DNA of 64,000 nucleotides, taken from assembly GCA_025617745.1 (NCBI GenBank), contig CM046862.1, positions 54,613,597-54,677,596 on the forward strand, given 5' to 3'. Shown here piece by piece: positions 12,761 to 23,038 of this stretch. The stretch's first letter is position 1; each line of letters opens with the position of its first letter. Under the pieces are notes generated by a model. The model saw only the letters and a program-made list of their open reading frames with translations, had not been told where the DNA came from and ran no database searches. This DNA comes from Heliocidaris erythrogramma (taxonomy: Eukaryota > Echinodermata > Echinoidea > Camarodonta > Echinometridae). Both the position numbers and the translations under genes were made by a program.

Positions 12761-13616
12761 AAAGGCGCTGTCACATCTTTCCGGGTAAGCCTTGCGTGTG
12801 ACTGGCGGGGAGCAATTTTTGCTACCTGCAGGTCCCCGCAGATGGTCTTCAACTGACAGTACCTAGCACGTATCTCGCCCGTGCTTGCCCGCAAGTGCGC
12901 ACACAAGCCCGATTTACCCGCAGCCAAGTTTTGAGCATGCTCAAAACTAGTCTTGCTCCGGGGGAGTTGCGGGAGATTGCCCGCATATTTCCACGCAGAA
13001 CACCATTAGGAGACCTGTAGGGGCAGCAGGTCACAGACAGTTAACCCGCTTGATGTACGTAGCTTGCCCGTGGATCTGTGGCTATGCGTCAGAAACGCGT
13101 ATCATCTGCGGGAACGGTGTCGAACGGTGTCGATACTGCCAACATCCGTGTAGCTGATCAGCTCTGCGGGCGTGGAGCGAGTTATACGAGCAAATTGTGT
13201 GCAAGTTGAGGGCCAGTTACTGCCTTTCGGCTGGTTAGTTGAAGGTCGAATGCGGCCACGAAGCATCTCTATTTCTTCTACTTCTAGTTCTGTTTCTAGA
13301 CAACTCGGAGAAATGATGGTTTCACCATCCATTCGCAATTTGCAGGCAACTCCCAAGCAGAAACCTCGCAGCGCCCGTATGTCGCCCGTAATTAGCACGG
13401 ATCACTTTCAAAGCTCTCACGCGCCACCCACGCGAATCACCCGCAGGTCACACGGACTACACGCAAGTAAAACGTAAGTAGCACGCGTCCAGCAGGTTAG
13501 ACGCACGCGAAACTCGCCAAAATTCTTGTCTGCCCACAGAATTTATCCTGCGTGCTGGAAAATCCCTGCACGCAACTAGCCCGCGTAGCTTTCCTGGAAA
13601 GATGAGACAGCACCTT
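12761..13616. mobile_element. Element G, GC-rich MITE-like element, complete copy
   Basis: The ends form an inverted repeat of about 35 bp: AAAGGCGCTGTCACATCTTT at the left, and AAGGTGCTGTCTCATCTTTC when the right end is read on the minus strand. The interior is rich in GCCCGC/CCCGTA-type motifs and has no convincing coding sequence. It interrupts a family A right arm. Only this sixth copy keeps the right end; in units 1-5 the element is cut after CGCGCCACCCAC and replaced by the minisatellite. Here the middle carries a deletion and a duplicated GAACGGTGTC stretch near 13110-13135. The superfamily is unknown. Confidence 0.75.
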
Positions 13617-13761
13617 AAGAATAACAAACTCTGCACGTCAAGATTACTTGAAAATAGTTGTCCGCGAGCCTTGAAATAGTCAACCAATCTTTCCCACTCT
13701 CCTAATTTAGTGACCCACTAAATTTACTTACATTGACTAGTCACCATGGACCTACTATTAA

Positions 13762-14078
13762 AAGGATACTCAATCACAGATTATAGACGTTTTAATGCCA
13801 CGAGAGGGCACCGTGTTCGTTGCCTGATATGCCGTTGCCCCGGGATACGCCACCAGGCGGCCGTGGGGAATGGCAGGATTGCGTAAGCTCCATTCACTCG
13901 TACACAATGTTTGTGCGTCTAGCGCATCCGTTGGACTACTGTGATTACATTTCGGACTGCACGAAGCCGACCGAATCTCGCACGAGAGCTCGAGCTGAGG
14001 CGGAGCGCGCATGTTGCGCGGCGATGAGTCTGCCCCTCGCGGAATTAAAACGTCCACACTTTGCGGTTGCGCATCACT
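13762..14078. mobile_element. MITE family C, copy with intact hAT target site
   Basis: It is flanked by TTAA at 13758-13761 and 14079-14082. The inverted ends of about 50 bp are AAGGATACTCAATCACAG at the left and AGTGATGCGCAACCGCAAAG at the right (minus strand), both leading into GACGTTTTAAT. The single GTTGCGCG at 14013-14020 is the uninterrupted target that carries two inserted MITEs in the copy at 28141. It is non-coding; TTAA duplication fits a piggyBac- or Kolobok-mobilised element. Confidence 0.85.
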
Positions 14079-14945
14079 TTAAAGGCGGTCAGTCGCCGGT
14101 TTCAATGGGGAAAAATCTGTGTTTGCTGATGCTGCAAAATAGTTCTTGCGCATACGAAACTAGGTCTAGTCGAAAGTCTATTGAGGATCAGCGAAATTTC
14201 CTTCTCCTCGGCAAAAATCCGCATAGATCGCTGTGATATGTGTAAGTTTTACTGAATAGTGAACGGATACATGTTTTGCGCTATGTGTATCCTATAGATC
14301 CTGCCTGTAATCTGCTGTCTGACGCCGTACCATTATATTTATACTATAGAACAAAGCAATTTCATCTTTATTATGGATGACACTTTCAGTATTTCGGAGT
14401 TAGCGACAGATATCTCAATTCTAAACATGGAGGGAGATTTGGAGCCGACTGCCTGTAAATGTTCAGGAAGCTAGCTGCTGCAGTGCTGATACAAAACGGG
14501 CAGACGGATGTGCCCTTGCTAGAGTGACGGTGATCCCTGCACACTGCAGTGTTCCTGCGGGGAAATGTCGCCCGTGCACCAACCGGGAACCCGATGGCGA
14601 TGGCGATGACGATGAATCAACTTCAAATGTGAGTAGATCATTATCGCAGCCTATTTATCCGAACCAAGGTCTATGCAACAAATTCGATAATTTTTCTTGC
14701 GATTTGTCATTGTGTAATAACTAAATTAAGACTCAAGAGAAATAGAATTAAATTATAGTGTGAATGTGAGATGTGCACAGCCAGGGCCCAGGTCTGAGAT
14801 AGTGTATTTGTAAGAATGAAACTGAAAGAAGAAGAAGAAGAAGGAATCTATTTATAAATGAAGGTATGCCAAGATGTAATTAGAATCAACACCAGACATG
14901 TCAATTGGTGATTGGCTTAACCTGTGTGAGCTGTGACGAAGTACC

Positions 14946-15006
14946 TCCCCCCCCCCCCCTGTAAAAAAAACCAACATAAATTGATTTGAAGGGGGGGGGG
15001 GGGGAG
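14946..15006. repeat. Poly-C / poly-G inverted tract pair
   Basis: A run of about thirteen C is followed some 35 bp later by a run of about fourteen G, and GTAC lies just outside each run. The two tracts can pair as a hairpin or form separate G-quadruplexes. The tracts interrupt the predicted intron of the P2X7-C-like gene. Confidence 0.85.
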
Positions 15007-15029
15007 TCTAGTACAGGCTTTTGCAAGTC

Positions 15030-15085
15030 AGAGTCACAGTATGTTTGAATGTATACACTGTACGTTTGAATGTATACACTGTACA
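15030..15085 (+). repeat. Short tandem repeat of 20-bp unit
   Basis: GTTTGAATGTATACACTGTA is present twice in tandem, followed by a partial third unit (CATGTATGTATATC). It lies inside the predicted intron. Confidence 0.7.
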
Positions 15086-15840
15086 TGTATGTATATCTAA
15101 TTGTGACTCCAAAGATTCAAATACACCTAGTGGTACCAGTTCACAAACAATATATATATCAATACAATGGAACCTATTAATTAATCCCTACAAATTTAAT
15201 AATTTTATGATTTTTTCACCAAAACAGTATTTCCATACTTGAATTTTGAACAGGGTGGAATGTGCACTTTACATTATTTGCATTATTTTTTCCCTACTTT
15301 ATTCACTGTTGTTTTTCTTTTTTCTTACTCAATGTAGAAATTTGCAATGGATCGAGAGAGAGCTGATCTAGAACGCGTCACCATCCAGTTCCTCTGCAGA
15401 TTCACGGATGTTTACTTGGATGCCGTAGCAGCTGTAGAGCCTACCCAACCTGCTGAAGAAAGGCCTGGACCAAGCAGCCGGCCTGCATCATGGTGGAAGA
15501 TGTGTGCCCATGCCAAAGGAGGTAGAGAATGTGTGTGTGTTGCCATGTCCGCACCTGCGTCATGACTGCTCAATACTTCACTGATGATGGCAATGTCTTG
15601 GCTGCATGCATGGCAGCAAGCAACAATGTATTTCCAAGGGACATTCCGAGGTTGAATGAATCGTACCGGCATTATACCTACAAACAATTCACGTATATAT
15701 ATTCACTAGGCCTAATATTCACCATGGGTACTTGGAGCAGGAAACAGGAGAGTTGTTCCATCATGTGCTACACTGCGGATAAGGTATGCCTATCTATCCC
15801 CAACGAGGGCTTACAAGGGCTTTGTCAATGGAGTACAAGA

Positions 15841-16157
15841 TTGAAATCCATCTAACATCAACACTGGTCTTGATCTTTTTTATGTCTGCTTTTATTGTTG
15901 AAATTTAGATCTGCTGGACATAGAACTGTTATCCTTCTTTAAAAAATTGTTTATTATAGTTCCTGTTTATATTCACCTTTTTCTTGGTGATTGTAGTATG
16001 TATGTACCAAAGAAAGCATTTTCTGTGTGTAATCATTTAACATAATGTTTACGTTAACATTTATCAGAGAGGAAATATATTCATGTCATTTGAAACAAAC
16101 AAAAAATGTTATCTGATAAAGGGTTTCCATTATGACATTGTATAAACTTCATTTTAA
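15841..16157. other. Non-coding DNA downstream of the P2X7-C-like gene
   Basis: AT-rich sequence with no ORF of note and no repeat recognised elsewhere in the window. It may be the 3' untranslated part of the broken gene. Confidence 0.5.
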
Positions 16158-16803
16158 AGGACAAGTAACCCCACGTGATATTCTAGATGCACCTATTGTC
16201 TGCTACGTCTTTCCATGGAGGCTGCCATTTTGTGCATGACACGGATCATTAGGTACCATATGCATTGATAATAGCCTACCTTTACAACAGATACGTCGCT
16301 TTGTTCTGATTGTATTACGATTGTTATTGGCCATGGGCCTAGATAATTGACGACCCATGAGTTCTAATAGCCATCCTGTAAAGCAGATTCCTCGCTTTGT
16401 TTTGGTATTGTTACGATTGTCTCCGTCCTTGACGTCAATTCTCCGTCCTTGACGTATATTTTTTATGAAGTATATTTTTTATGAACAAATTAAGACCTTT
16501 TAAAAAATATATAAAACTAAACTTACATTTCAGAATATGTGACTTTATCTAATATATATTTGTCCTCTAAAAATCAATTACAAGTTAACGATGAAGGAAA
16601 GTTTACTTGGGATGAAAAATATGTTCGTGTACACATAAAGTAATGGCAGCCCCCTTATTATTGCTAGCAGACGATAACTTGGCTGGAAAATAGTGATTTA
16701 TATCTATATCCTGTGTTTTTACATGAAATTGCATGTATCAAATAAGAGGCATATACTACACCATTCAAAATAAGCTAATTCATACGCTGAGGTTAATTTC
16801 CCT
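16158..16803. mobile_element. TTAA-flanked MITE nested in the 5.2 kb element
   Basis: TTAA is present at 16154-16157 and 16804-16807. The ends AGGACAAGTAACCCC and, on the minus strand, AGGGAAATTAACCTC form an imperfect inverted repeat. The interior has a diverged direct repeat (TCGCTTTGTTCTGATTGTA near 16297 and TCGCTTTGTTTTGGTATTG near 16392) and a doubled CTCCGTCCTTGACGT. It is non-coding. Confidence 0.65.
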
Positions 16804-16807
16804 TTAA

Positions 16808-18102
16808 TCTATTTCCCCCTGTGTATTTCAACACATTCCATGACCATGAATATGCATGTCTTCTGTGATGTTTTTCTATTTATGATGAATATTTAGTCTG
16901 ATTTGTCATGCTATTTTAGCTGAACTAGCAGTCCATTGGGTTTGCTACATGTTGTACATTGTGTGAAGTGAGATGCACATGAATTACATAAACTTCAATA
17001 AGAATTTGGTGATCATAAAAAGTGGTTGATCAAACTGATTGTAATATATTGTATCAATGCATGTAGTTACAACCAAACAATATCACTTGCCAGCGTATAA
17101 GTGAATGTGTGTGATGTACATTTATTAACATATCTTTTGTACCTGTGTTCCTGACTGTAATCATTGTATTTAGGTATTTATGTTATTATAAACTGCAATA
17201 TGTCAATGTTGCGATATTCAGTGAAAATACCCTTGCCATCATATTCCTGTGTGAATGTCCATAATATAATTCAATATGAAAACTATACATATGTTCAAAA
17301 AAAATCTGCCAGTGAACGTTGCCATTTTCAGTTGAATGTTTGGTAGCCTTTGACAATGTGATCACACCACATAGTGAAGTTGTTTTCCTTCCAAGATTTA
17401 CTTTTATTGTGATCTGTTTACACTGTTTGTTTTAGAATTTGCTTATGCATAGATCCACAAACCTTTCCTGAAGTATGCCTACATGTATACTGTTGAATGT
17501 ATAGTTTTACACTTCTGAGCTGATTTTTGTATTATATTTATTACAGTTTGATAAACATGTATTCTAGATCCACAAACTTGCCTTGAAACATGCACATTTA
17601 GTGTTGAAATAATAGTTTTGCAATATGAAGTTGATTTCTTCTCATACTAGTTGTATAGATTTATCAGAAGTTATATAATTTTTAAGAAACGTATGTATTA
17701 TGCATACAGGGACATTTCTTTTTTTTTTATATGCCATTTGCTCTTCCATATGGTATGCCTATATACTGTTGAAAGTATAGTTTTATACTACTGAGCTGAC
17801 TTTTGTATATATTTTAGTGTTGACAATATAGTTTCAATGTTCAGTTGATTTTTACTCTCACTTGGGTAGTTTTATTCCAAGTTATACATTATTTAAAAGA
17901 AACTTAAAAAGTATTACATACAGGAACACCTTTTCTACTTTTCTTTTTCCTTGTGATTTGCCGTTTGCAATGGCACTGCATGTAACATGTAAGGAAGTAC
18001 TAGTAAATGAAGACAGCATGAAAAAGTACTCTTTATTATGTGTACGTGTCAGAAGTTTTGAAGTATTGTAATCTACATTCCTTTTATTTCATTTTATTTA
18101 TG
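16808..18102. other. AT-rich tail of the 5.2 kb element with diverged local duplications
   Basis: No coding sequence is seen. From about 17450 to 17940 the same motifs recur in diverged copies: AGATCCACAAAC, GTATGCCTA followed by ATACTGTTGAA, TATAGTTTTA, and GAGCTGA. This looks like an old tandem duplication with a period of a few hundred bases. Confidence 0.5.
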
Positions 18103-18104
18103 TA

Positions 18105-18274
18105 CAGTGGAGCATCATTAATGAACTTCTTGGGACCAAGGAAATAACCTCTTTATATCGAAACCTTGTTATACCAGGGCTAAAAACAATAGAATACAAA
18201 AAAGTGGGACTTGCAAAAATACTGTTTTGTAATGAGTATGTTATACCATTGTTCTTTATAAGGAGGTTCCACTG
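18105..18274. mobile_element. pogo/Tigger-like MITE
   Basis: It is flanked by TA at 18103-18104 and 18275-18276. The left end is CAGTGGAGCATCATTAATGA; the right end on the minus strand is CAGTGGAACCTCCTTATAAA. CAGTGGAACCTC with TA target duplication is the hallmark of pogo/Tigger-type Tc1-mariner elements. At 170 bp and non-coding it is a MITE. Confidence 0.8.
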
Positions 18275-18294
18275 TACAAGGTATATATGTGGAG

Positions 18295-18790
18295 GAAGGC
18301 ATATGGAGTGAGATAGGAAAGAAGAGAAACAGGAGGGAAATAGAGAGAAAGAGAGAGAGAACAGGGGAGAGAACAAGGGAGAAAAATTATCAAGGTCATG
18401 AGAGAAAGAGAGAGTGAAAGATAAGATAGAGAAACGGAACGAGCTAGAATCAGGGCTGTCAAGTAAAGTTTTCCTCCTCAACAGCTCAAGTTTATCAATA
18501 CAAAATCAAGATTAATCAGGCCCCCTTTTTATTTCTTATTTTAAAAATTTCTGTCAACTCTTTGCACGATGGCCATTCACGAAGTTAGTGTCCAGTTTTT
18601 AAAGATCGATTCCCCTCTTTCGAAATCAGCCAGAGAAGAGAAAGAGGAGGGAGAGAGGGAGAGAGGAAGACAGAGAGAGAGAGAGAGAGCAAGGGAGATA
18701 GGTCATGAGATAAAGAGAGAAAGAGAGAGTGAAAGATAAGATAGAGAAACGGAACGTAAGTGAGAACAAACGAGAAAGTGGAAGGGAATA
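18295..18790. repeat. GA-rich low-complexity block in two diverged copies
   Basis: Two purine-rich blocks (about 18295-18445 and 18630-18755) each end in a stretch containing GTGAAAGATAAGATAGAG and AAACGGAAC, so the block is duplicated. Ser/Leu-rich minus-strand ORFs across it are translations of the repeat and are not genes. Confidence 0.8.
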
Positions 18791-19246
18791 ATAGTGGGTG
18801 TAAGGCCATCGCCAGGGTTCACCTCCGGGGCGCACCCGGCGCTGGCGACCGTAGCCCGTTGAGGTACACTGTACGATTTGCAAATGGTGTGCAGCTCAAG
18901 CTGATACAACACGAACTTTTTATTCAAACTTTCCCTGGAGGAAACAAGCAGCCCACGTCCAAATTTATTTCTTTGTGTTCAATCCACAAATTGTACGCGC
19001 TGTGGATACGTAATCTCGTCTGACTGTCTCTCCTCTCGACCTCCATTTCGTTCGAAAACCGCTATTATTTTCGTGCCTCTAGTCTAGGCATAGGCCATAG
19101 CATGGAGTATCCCGAAACTGAAACATAGCGTATTGCTGGCAAGCTCAGCTCTCGCCCCTGCGCTGGCAGGCTATTTACAAATTGTCCGAGCGATTCCGGA
19201 AATCTCCGAACTTGCCTTAGGTGGGACAGCATAGAAACACACGGGC
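18790..19246. other. Right interior of the 5.2 kb element
   Basis: GC-richer DNA with no recognisable domain in any frame; it leads into the right inverted end at 19247. Possible remnants of another exon cannot be excluded. Confidence 0.4.
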
Positions 19247-19277
19247 ACCGACGACTGACCGCCTTTAACAAGTCCTC

Positions 19278-20340
19278 ATAAATCACTTGTTGATGTAAGT
19301 AAATTAAGTGGGTCTCTAAATTGGGAGAGTGGGAGAGATTGGTTAACTACTTCCAAGCTCCTTGACAACGATTATCAGAGTAATCTTGTCGAATCGTATT
19401 GAAATATGTTTGTCTTTGGTTTATTGTAGTGACCGAATTCGGCACCGAATTCAGCCCCCGCCAAAATTTAAATAACAAAAGTAAAATTAGGTCAACGTGA
19501 AGAAATTTTAATTAAAACATATTTGACAATATAAATAGAAAAAAGTAGTTGATAAATTATAGAGATTGTCTTACTTTCCAGTCATAGTTACAATACAATG
19601 AAAGATTAAAAAGAATTCAAACATTTAATTTTTTTTATTAATATAAAAATTACTACAGGGATTTCAAATTTGATTACACATGAAAAAATATCTACATATA
19701 TTTTGTCTGGTAATTTCAAGTTGGCCGTTGACATATTTTGTAATCGATCATAATTGAAATGTTAACCGTCCGATCCGGAGAGCAGACACGAGCCGTATAG
19801 GAAACAAATTCAATATTTTTTTTCCATTGTCACCAATTCACCACTAAGCCTAAATAGTGATATTCTTTCTTTAGGCTGACAAAAATTGGAACCTACTTTT
19901 AAAGTCGCAAAGTCAGAACTGGGTACACAAAACTCACGCGGAGCAAGGAGTTTGCCTAGTAACTCCTTGCACTAAGAATGATGGAAAGTTCCCAAATGCG
20001 GGAAACTTTCAATTTCATTTGTCAAATAGACAGCACTATGTGCTTGCAGCCCCAGCTTATAAATAATTCTTCAGAAATAGACCTGTTTACTAAGTGATTC
20101 AAATTTTATGCATACTTTTGAAACAAAGGTTGTTCTTGACAACCTGAAAGCTTGCCAGAGGCTTGCCAGACATAGGAACAAGTAATGTATGCAAACTGGA
20201 TTCCAAGTATTGTAATTCATTCATTAATAACAGGTTAATGGAATACCTCGTTACTAGGTCCCCAGGAAAGAAACATCCATAAATTTGAATCACATAGTAA
20301 ACAGGTCTATTGTGTTACTCTGACTTCGAACTTTTGAAGA
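19278..20340 (+). mobile_element. Family A left arm (diverged subfamily), interrupted by a MITE
   Basis: It runs from GATGTAAGTAAATTAAG through GACCGAATTCGG and the ATTTTGTAATCGATCATAA motif towards the family A centre. It carries the subfamily-specific GTTGACATATTTTG and an ACCGTCCGATCC stretch, also seen at 30100 and, reversed, at 58290. It resumes family C/A order after the 5.2 kb insertion. MITE 20077-20310 interrupts it. Confidence 0.75.
20077..20310. mobile_element. 234-bp MITE with long inverted ends
   Basis: The left end ATAGACCTGTTTACTAAGTG and the minus-strand right end ATAGACCTGTTTACTATGTG match over more than 30 bp. Removing the element with a 2-bp AT duplication restores the family A sequence GAAATTGTGTTA. 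It is non-coding and the superfamily is unassigned. Confidence 0.75.
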
Positions 20341-20579
20341 AAAAAAGTTGAAAAAGAATTGGTAACTGTTTGGGCCGTCCATTTCATATCATCAGAGGTT
20401 GGTCCAACGCCCGTGTGGTCTCGTACATTCTTTGTATATGTCAGGTATTTTGTTGTTTGTTTTAACCACAACTTTCTGTCGATGATCGGATGATTTTCGT
20501 CAGGCAGTTGGGTATTGTCCCCCCCCCCACCCCCCACCACCCCTTTTTTTCACGTTGTGGATATGCGGATATCACAGAC

Positions 20580-21895
20580 TGTCTTATTCTTGCTCTGTTT
20601 GATTGCAAATAGCCTTAGGTGGCGGAAATACCACCTGATATTTAGTTGATTTGAATAAAGGCAGTCAAATAAGAAAATAAATAAGAAAGTCATGAATTTT
20701 GTAATCAAGAAAGTTGTAATCAATCAAACACAGATTGGCGAGGCCGTGACGTATTTTCTTGCGAGTTCCCCTCCAATTAGCTCAGTACAGAAAGTGTCAT
20801 AAAATTTTATTTTCTTAGTTTTAGACGAAAGAATAGATTTGTTTAATACAGGTTTTGTTTTCAAACATTTGATAAATTATATTTATGATGCTTATATGAT
20901 TAAATATTATTTCTTCAGAAAAAAGGATATTGAGTAGTCCTATGTGATGAGTTCAAAGAATAAGCCATTTCGGGGATGCAATCTGAGCATGAGCAGATAA
21001 AGGTCATCTGTACCAAATTCTAAAACCCACTGACACTAATATTCGATATGTGCTCATGAATGTCATGTAATCATTATTCAATTATGCACTAGTGGTGCAT
21101 TCCATGATATCCAGGTGGAAGTATTCTTTTTAAATGGGGAAAACAAAAGCTATTCATGAGGCACCTCTATCACTCCCAGAGTTATTTTTCTGAAGTGCAC
21201 ATAAAGGGACCCTCCATGTCTAAAATATCTGTGGATATTTGGGGTCATTTGTACAATCTCAGTACCATGCGCTAACCCCGAACTGGCTTATAGGCCGACG
21301 TAGATGATACTGGACGATTAGATTGCAACCTAATTTGCATAATGTCCATTTAAAAACATAATAGGCTTACACGCTGCAAGGGTGACGGGAGTCTTTGTTC
21401 TATGGTAACCAGCAGGAGGCTTCACACCCAAGAAAACTTGGCCTTCGGTTTAAAAAAGAACAGTTAATACTCGTTATCTTATGCCGCCTTCGAAAATACG
21501 AGCTACTTTATTTTTTGAATGTCACATTCAAAATTTAATCAAAACGTGTACTAAGCGATCAATTTCGACATCTGATCGATATACAATAATCGCAGAAATA
21601 GACTGGTAGTTACTAATTAGTCGACTGTTTTCAATACATAATTCAAATAAGTTTAGGTGAGATAGTCGTGATATTTTTTTAAATACTTAACTAGTTTTTC
21701 TTTATTCATCTTTCAATAAAAAATATCAAAATATTTTTATGTACAGTTAAAGTTGAATTCAGTCGCTTCAACGGTTTAGTATAAATTATAGAATATCGTA
21801 TATACATTATGTTTCCAAATGTATGCAAAGGTTTCATTTAATGAAAATATAATACTAATTTTGGGTGAGGACTCTCATAGTTATGAAAGTGTCCT
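20580..21895 (+). mobile_element. Family B repeat, copy 1 (diverged, with internal insertion)
   Basis: Landmarks shared with other copies are GCGAGTTCCCCTCCAATTA, TTAGTTTTAGACGAAAGAAT, GACGATTAGATTGCAACC, CAGCAGGAGGCTTCACACCC and TACTAAGCGATCAATTTCG. Compared with the copy at 31915 it holds about 330 extra bases at roughly 20965-21296. It is non-coding. Family B leads directly into family A in two other copies, so both probably belong to one larger composite element. Confidence 0.75.
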
Positions 21896-21910
21896 TAAAG
21901 AGCTCAAATC

Positions 21911-22524
21911 TGACCAGGTACCACAAAACCACCCAAAATTCGTCGGACATGAATTTTAGTTAAGGTTTGATTCTGAAAGAGCAGATTCTCAGCTTTAAAA
22001 TGATATATAACTCATTAGCATTGGATGTTTCTAACTCACTGTACAAAGAGAAGAATGCACAGTCCCTCATAATGTTACTTCTGAGAAAGTCTACTGAAGC
22101 ACTCTGACTTGCAAGGTGTTGTGCTAAGGTGACAAAATGAGGATTAGAACTCAATAAAAATTTCTATGAAGGGATTATTAGATTGTCCTAAAACTTGGCA
22201 TACTAATTAGTCATATCCTGTAAGAACTTACTCCGTTCAAAATTTATGGGAGATAAGTATGAGACAAGTATTCAGGGTCGTAAAAAAGAAAAGTAATATA
22301 ACAAAATCCAGAGAAGATACACATAAGTCTAATAAAACACTCTCAAAAATACCACTTTTAGATTGTTTGGTGCCTCCAAACTTTTAGATTACTTAGGAAA
22401 AAGTATACTCTTTCAGGAAATACCCAAAACTAAAATTTGACCATGCCAAACGAAAACACATTAATTGAGCTCTAACTGAAAATCACAAAGTGCGACTTTT
22501 GGGTGGTTTTGTGGTGCCTGGTCA
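21911..22524. mobile_element. MITE with TGACCAGGYACCACAAAACC ends
   Basis: The left end and the minus-strand right end agree at 27 of 28 positions. The interior is AT-rich and non-coding. I could not read a convincing target duplication. A diverged half-copy of the same end (TGACCCGGCACCACAAAT) lies near 30626. Confidence 0.8.
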
Positions 22525-23036
22525 CATATTATGGAGAAAAGAAGTAGTATGCGTTTTTATTTGGTAATATTAAAATATGTGTATCAAAGAAAACAATCCT
22601 TTTTGAATTCTTCAAATAGCTCAACTAGAAAGTGCATTAAAAAAAAATAAAACCACCTTTTTGAGAGTTTGAAATTCTCTGGCAGTCCACTTTCGGCAAA
22701 ATCCTAGCTTGTTTACTTTTCTATGCAAATTAGCACTGACGTCATTGGGTAGAGTCGTATGACCTCCGCGGTATACTGCTGCACAGCATAGCATGGACTG
22801 GCAACCGAGAGCGAAGAGAAACTTTGCTCGACATGATTTTTATACTTCAAAATTATGTTTCCAAATCCATCAGTTTTGTTAAATATTATATGAAAACTAG
22901 TTCACATTTTATTCCAACAAGCAACCTTTTTTTCAGACAGCTCGCACAAGTTTACATGCACGAAAACTTAAAAAAGTCGGAGCCGACTTGCTTTCCAACT
23001 GGGCCATCAAGGCATCATGTAGATTGGATATTCACA
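22525..23036. other. Unassigned intergenic DNA
   Basis: No coding sequence or repeat recognised elsewhere in the window. One 85-codon ORF at 22824-23081 has no recognisable domain and runs into the adjacent element, so it is not called. Confidence 0.4.
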
Positions 23037-23038
23037 TA

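Larger units (their letters stand above)
14373..15840 (+). pseudogene. Broken gene with P2X7 C-terminal-like domain
   Basis: A first coding block starts at 14373 (MDDTFSISELATDISILN) and, after a one-base change of frame, runs to 14628 as a Cys-rich then acidic segment (GKCRPCTN, DGDGDDDESTSN). A GTGAGT donor follows at 14629. The acceptor TTACTCAATGTAG ends at 15337 and the next exon continues in phase. This exon has KFAMDRERADLERV, then CVPMPKEVEN, VCCHVRTC, NESYRHYTYKQF and LGAGNRRVVPSCATLRIR. That is the motif order of the intracellular zinc-binding C-terminal domain of P2X7 receptors and their many invertebrate relatives. Those motifs lie in three successive frames (changes near 15500, 15529 and 15725), so the copy is non-functional. 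It lies wholly inside the 5.2 kb TTAA element, which suggests capture by, or membership of, a transposon. A host retro- or gene copy caught in a repeat is the alternative. Confidence 0.7.
14083..19264 (+). mobile_element. 5.2 kb TTAA-flanked DNA element with 18-bp inverted ends
   Basis: The left end AGGCGGTCAGTCGCCGGT (14083-14100) is matched, with one mismatch, by the right end 19247-19264 read on the minus strand. TTAA flanks both sides (14079-14082 and 19265-19268). The paralogous empty site near 28815-28850 reads CATCCCTTTAACACATAAATC, so excising the element restores the same junction. It carries a broken P2X7-C-domain gene (14373-15840), a nested TTAA MITE (16158-16803) and a pogo-like MITE (18105-18274). 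It is either a degraded autonomous or cargo-bearing Kolobok/piggyBac-type transposon, or a defective derivative mobilised in trans. I see no transposase catalytic domain. Confidence 0.8.

Noticed and set aside
2624-13477. Repeated ORFs of 60-100 codons (both strands) in each tandem unit
   Set aside because: They overlap on opposite strands, cross boundaries between unrelated repeats, contain no recognisable domain, and recur only because the DNA unit is repeated.
13820-14236. 138-codon ORF across MITE C and the 5.2 kb element end
   Set aside because: It spans an element junction defined by TTAA and inverted repeats, so it arose by chance after insertion.
18098-18883. Leu/Ser/Phe-rich minus-strand ORFs over the GA block
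   Set aside because: Low-complexity GA repeat read on the other strand; overlaps a pogo-like MITE.
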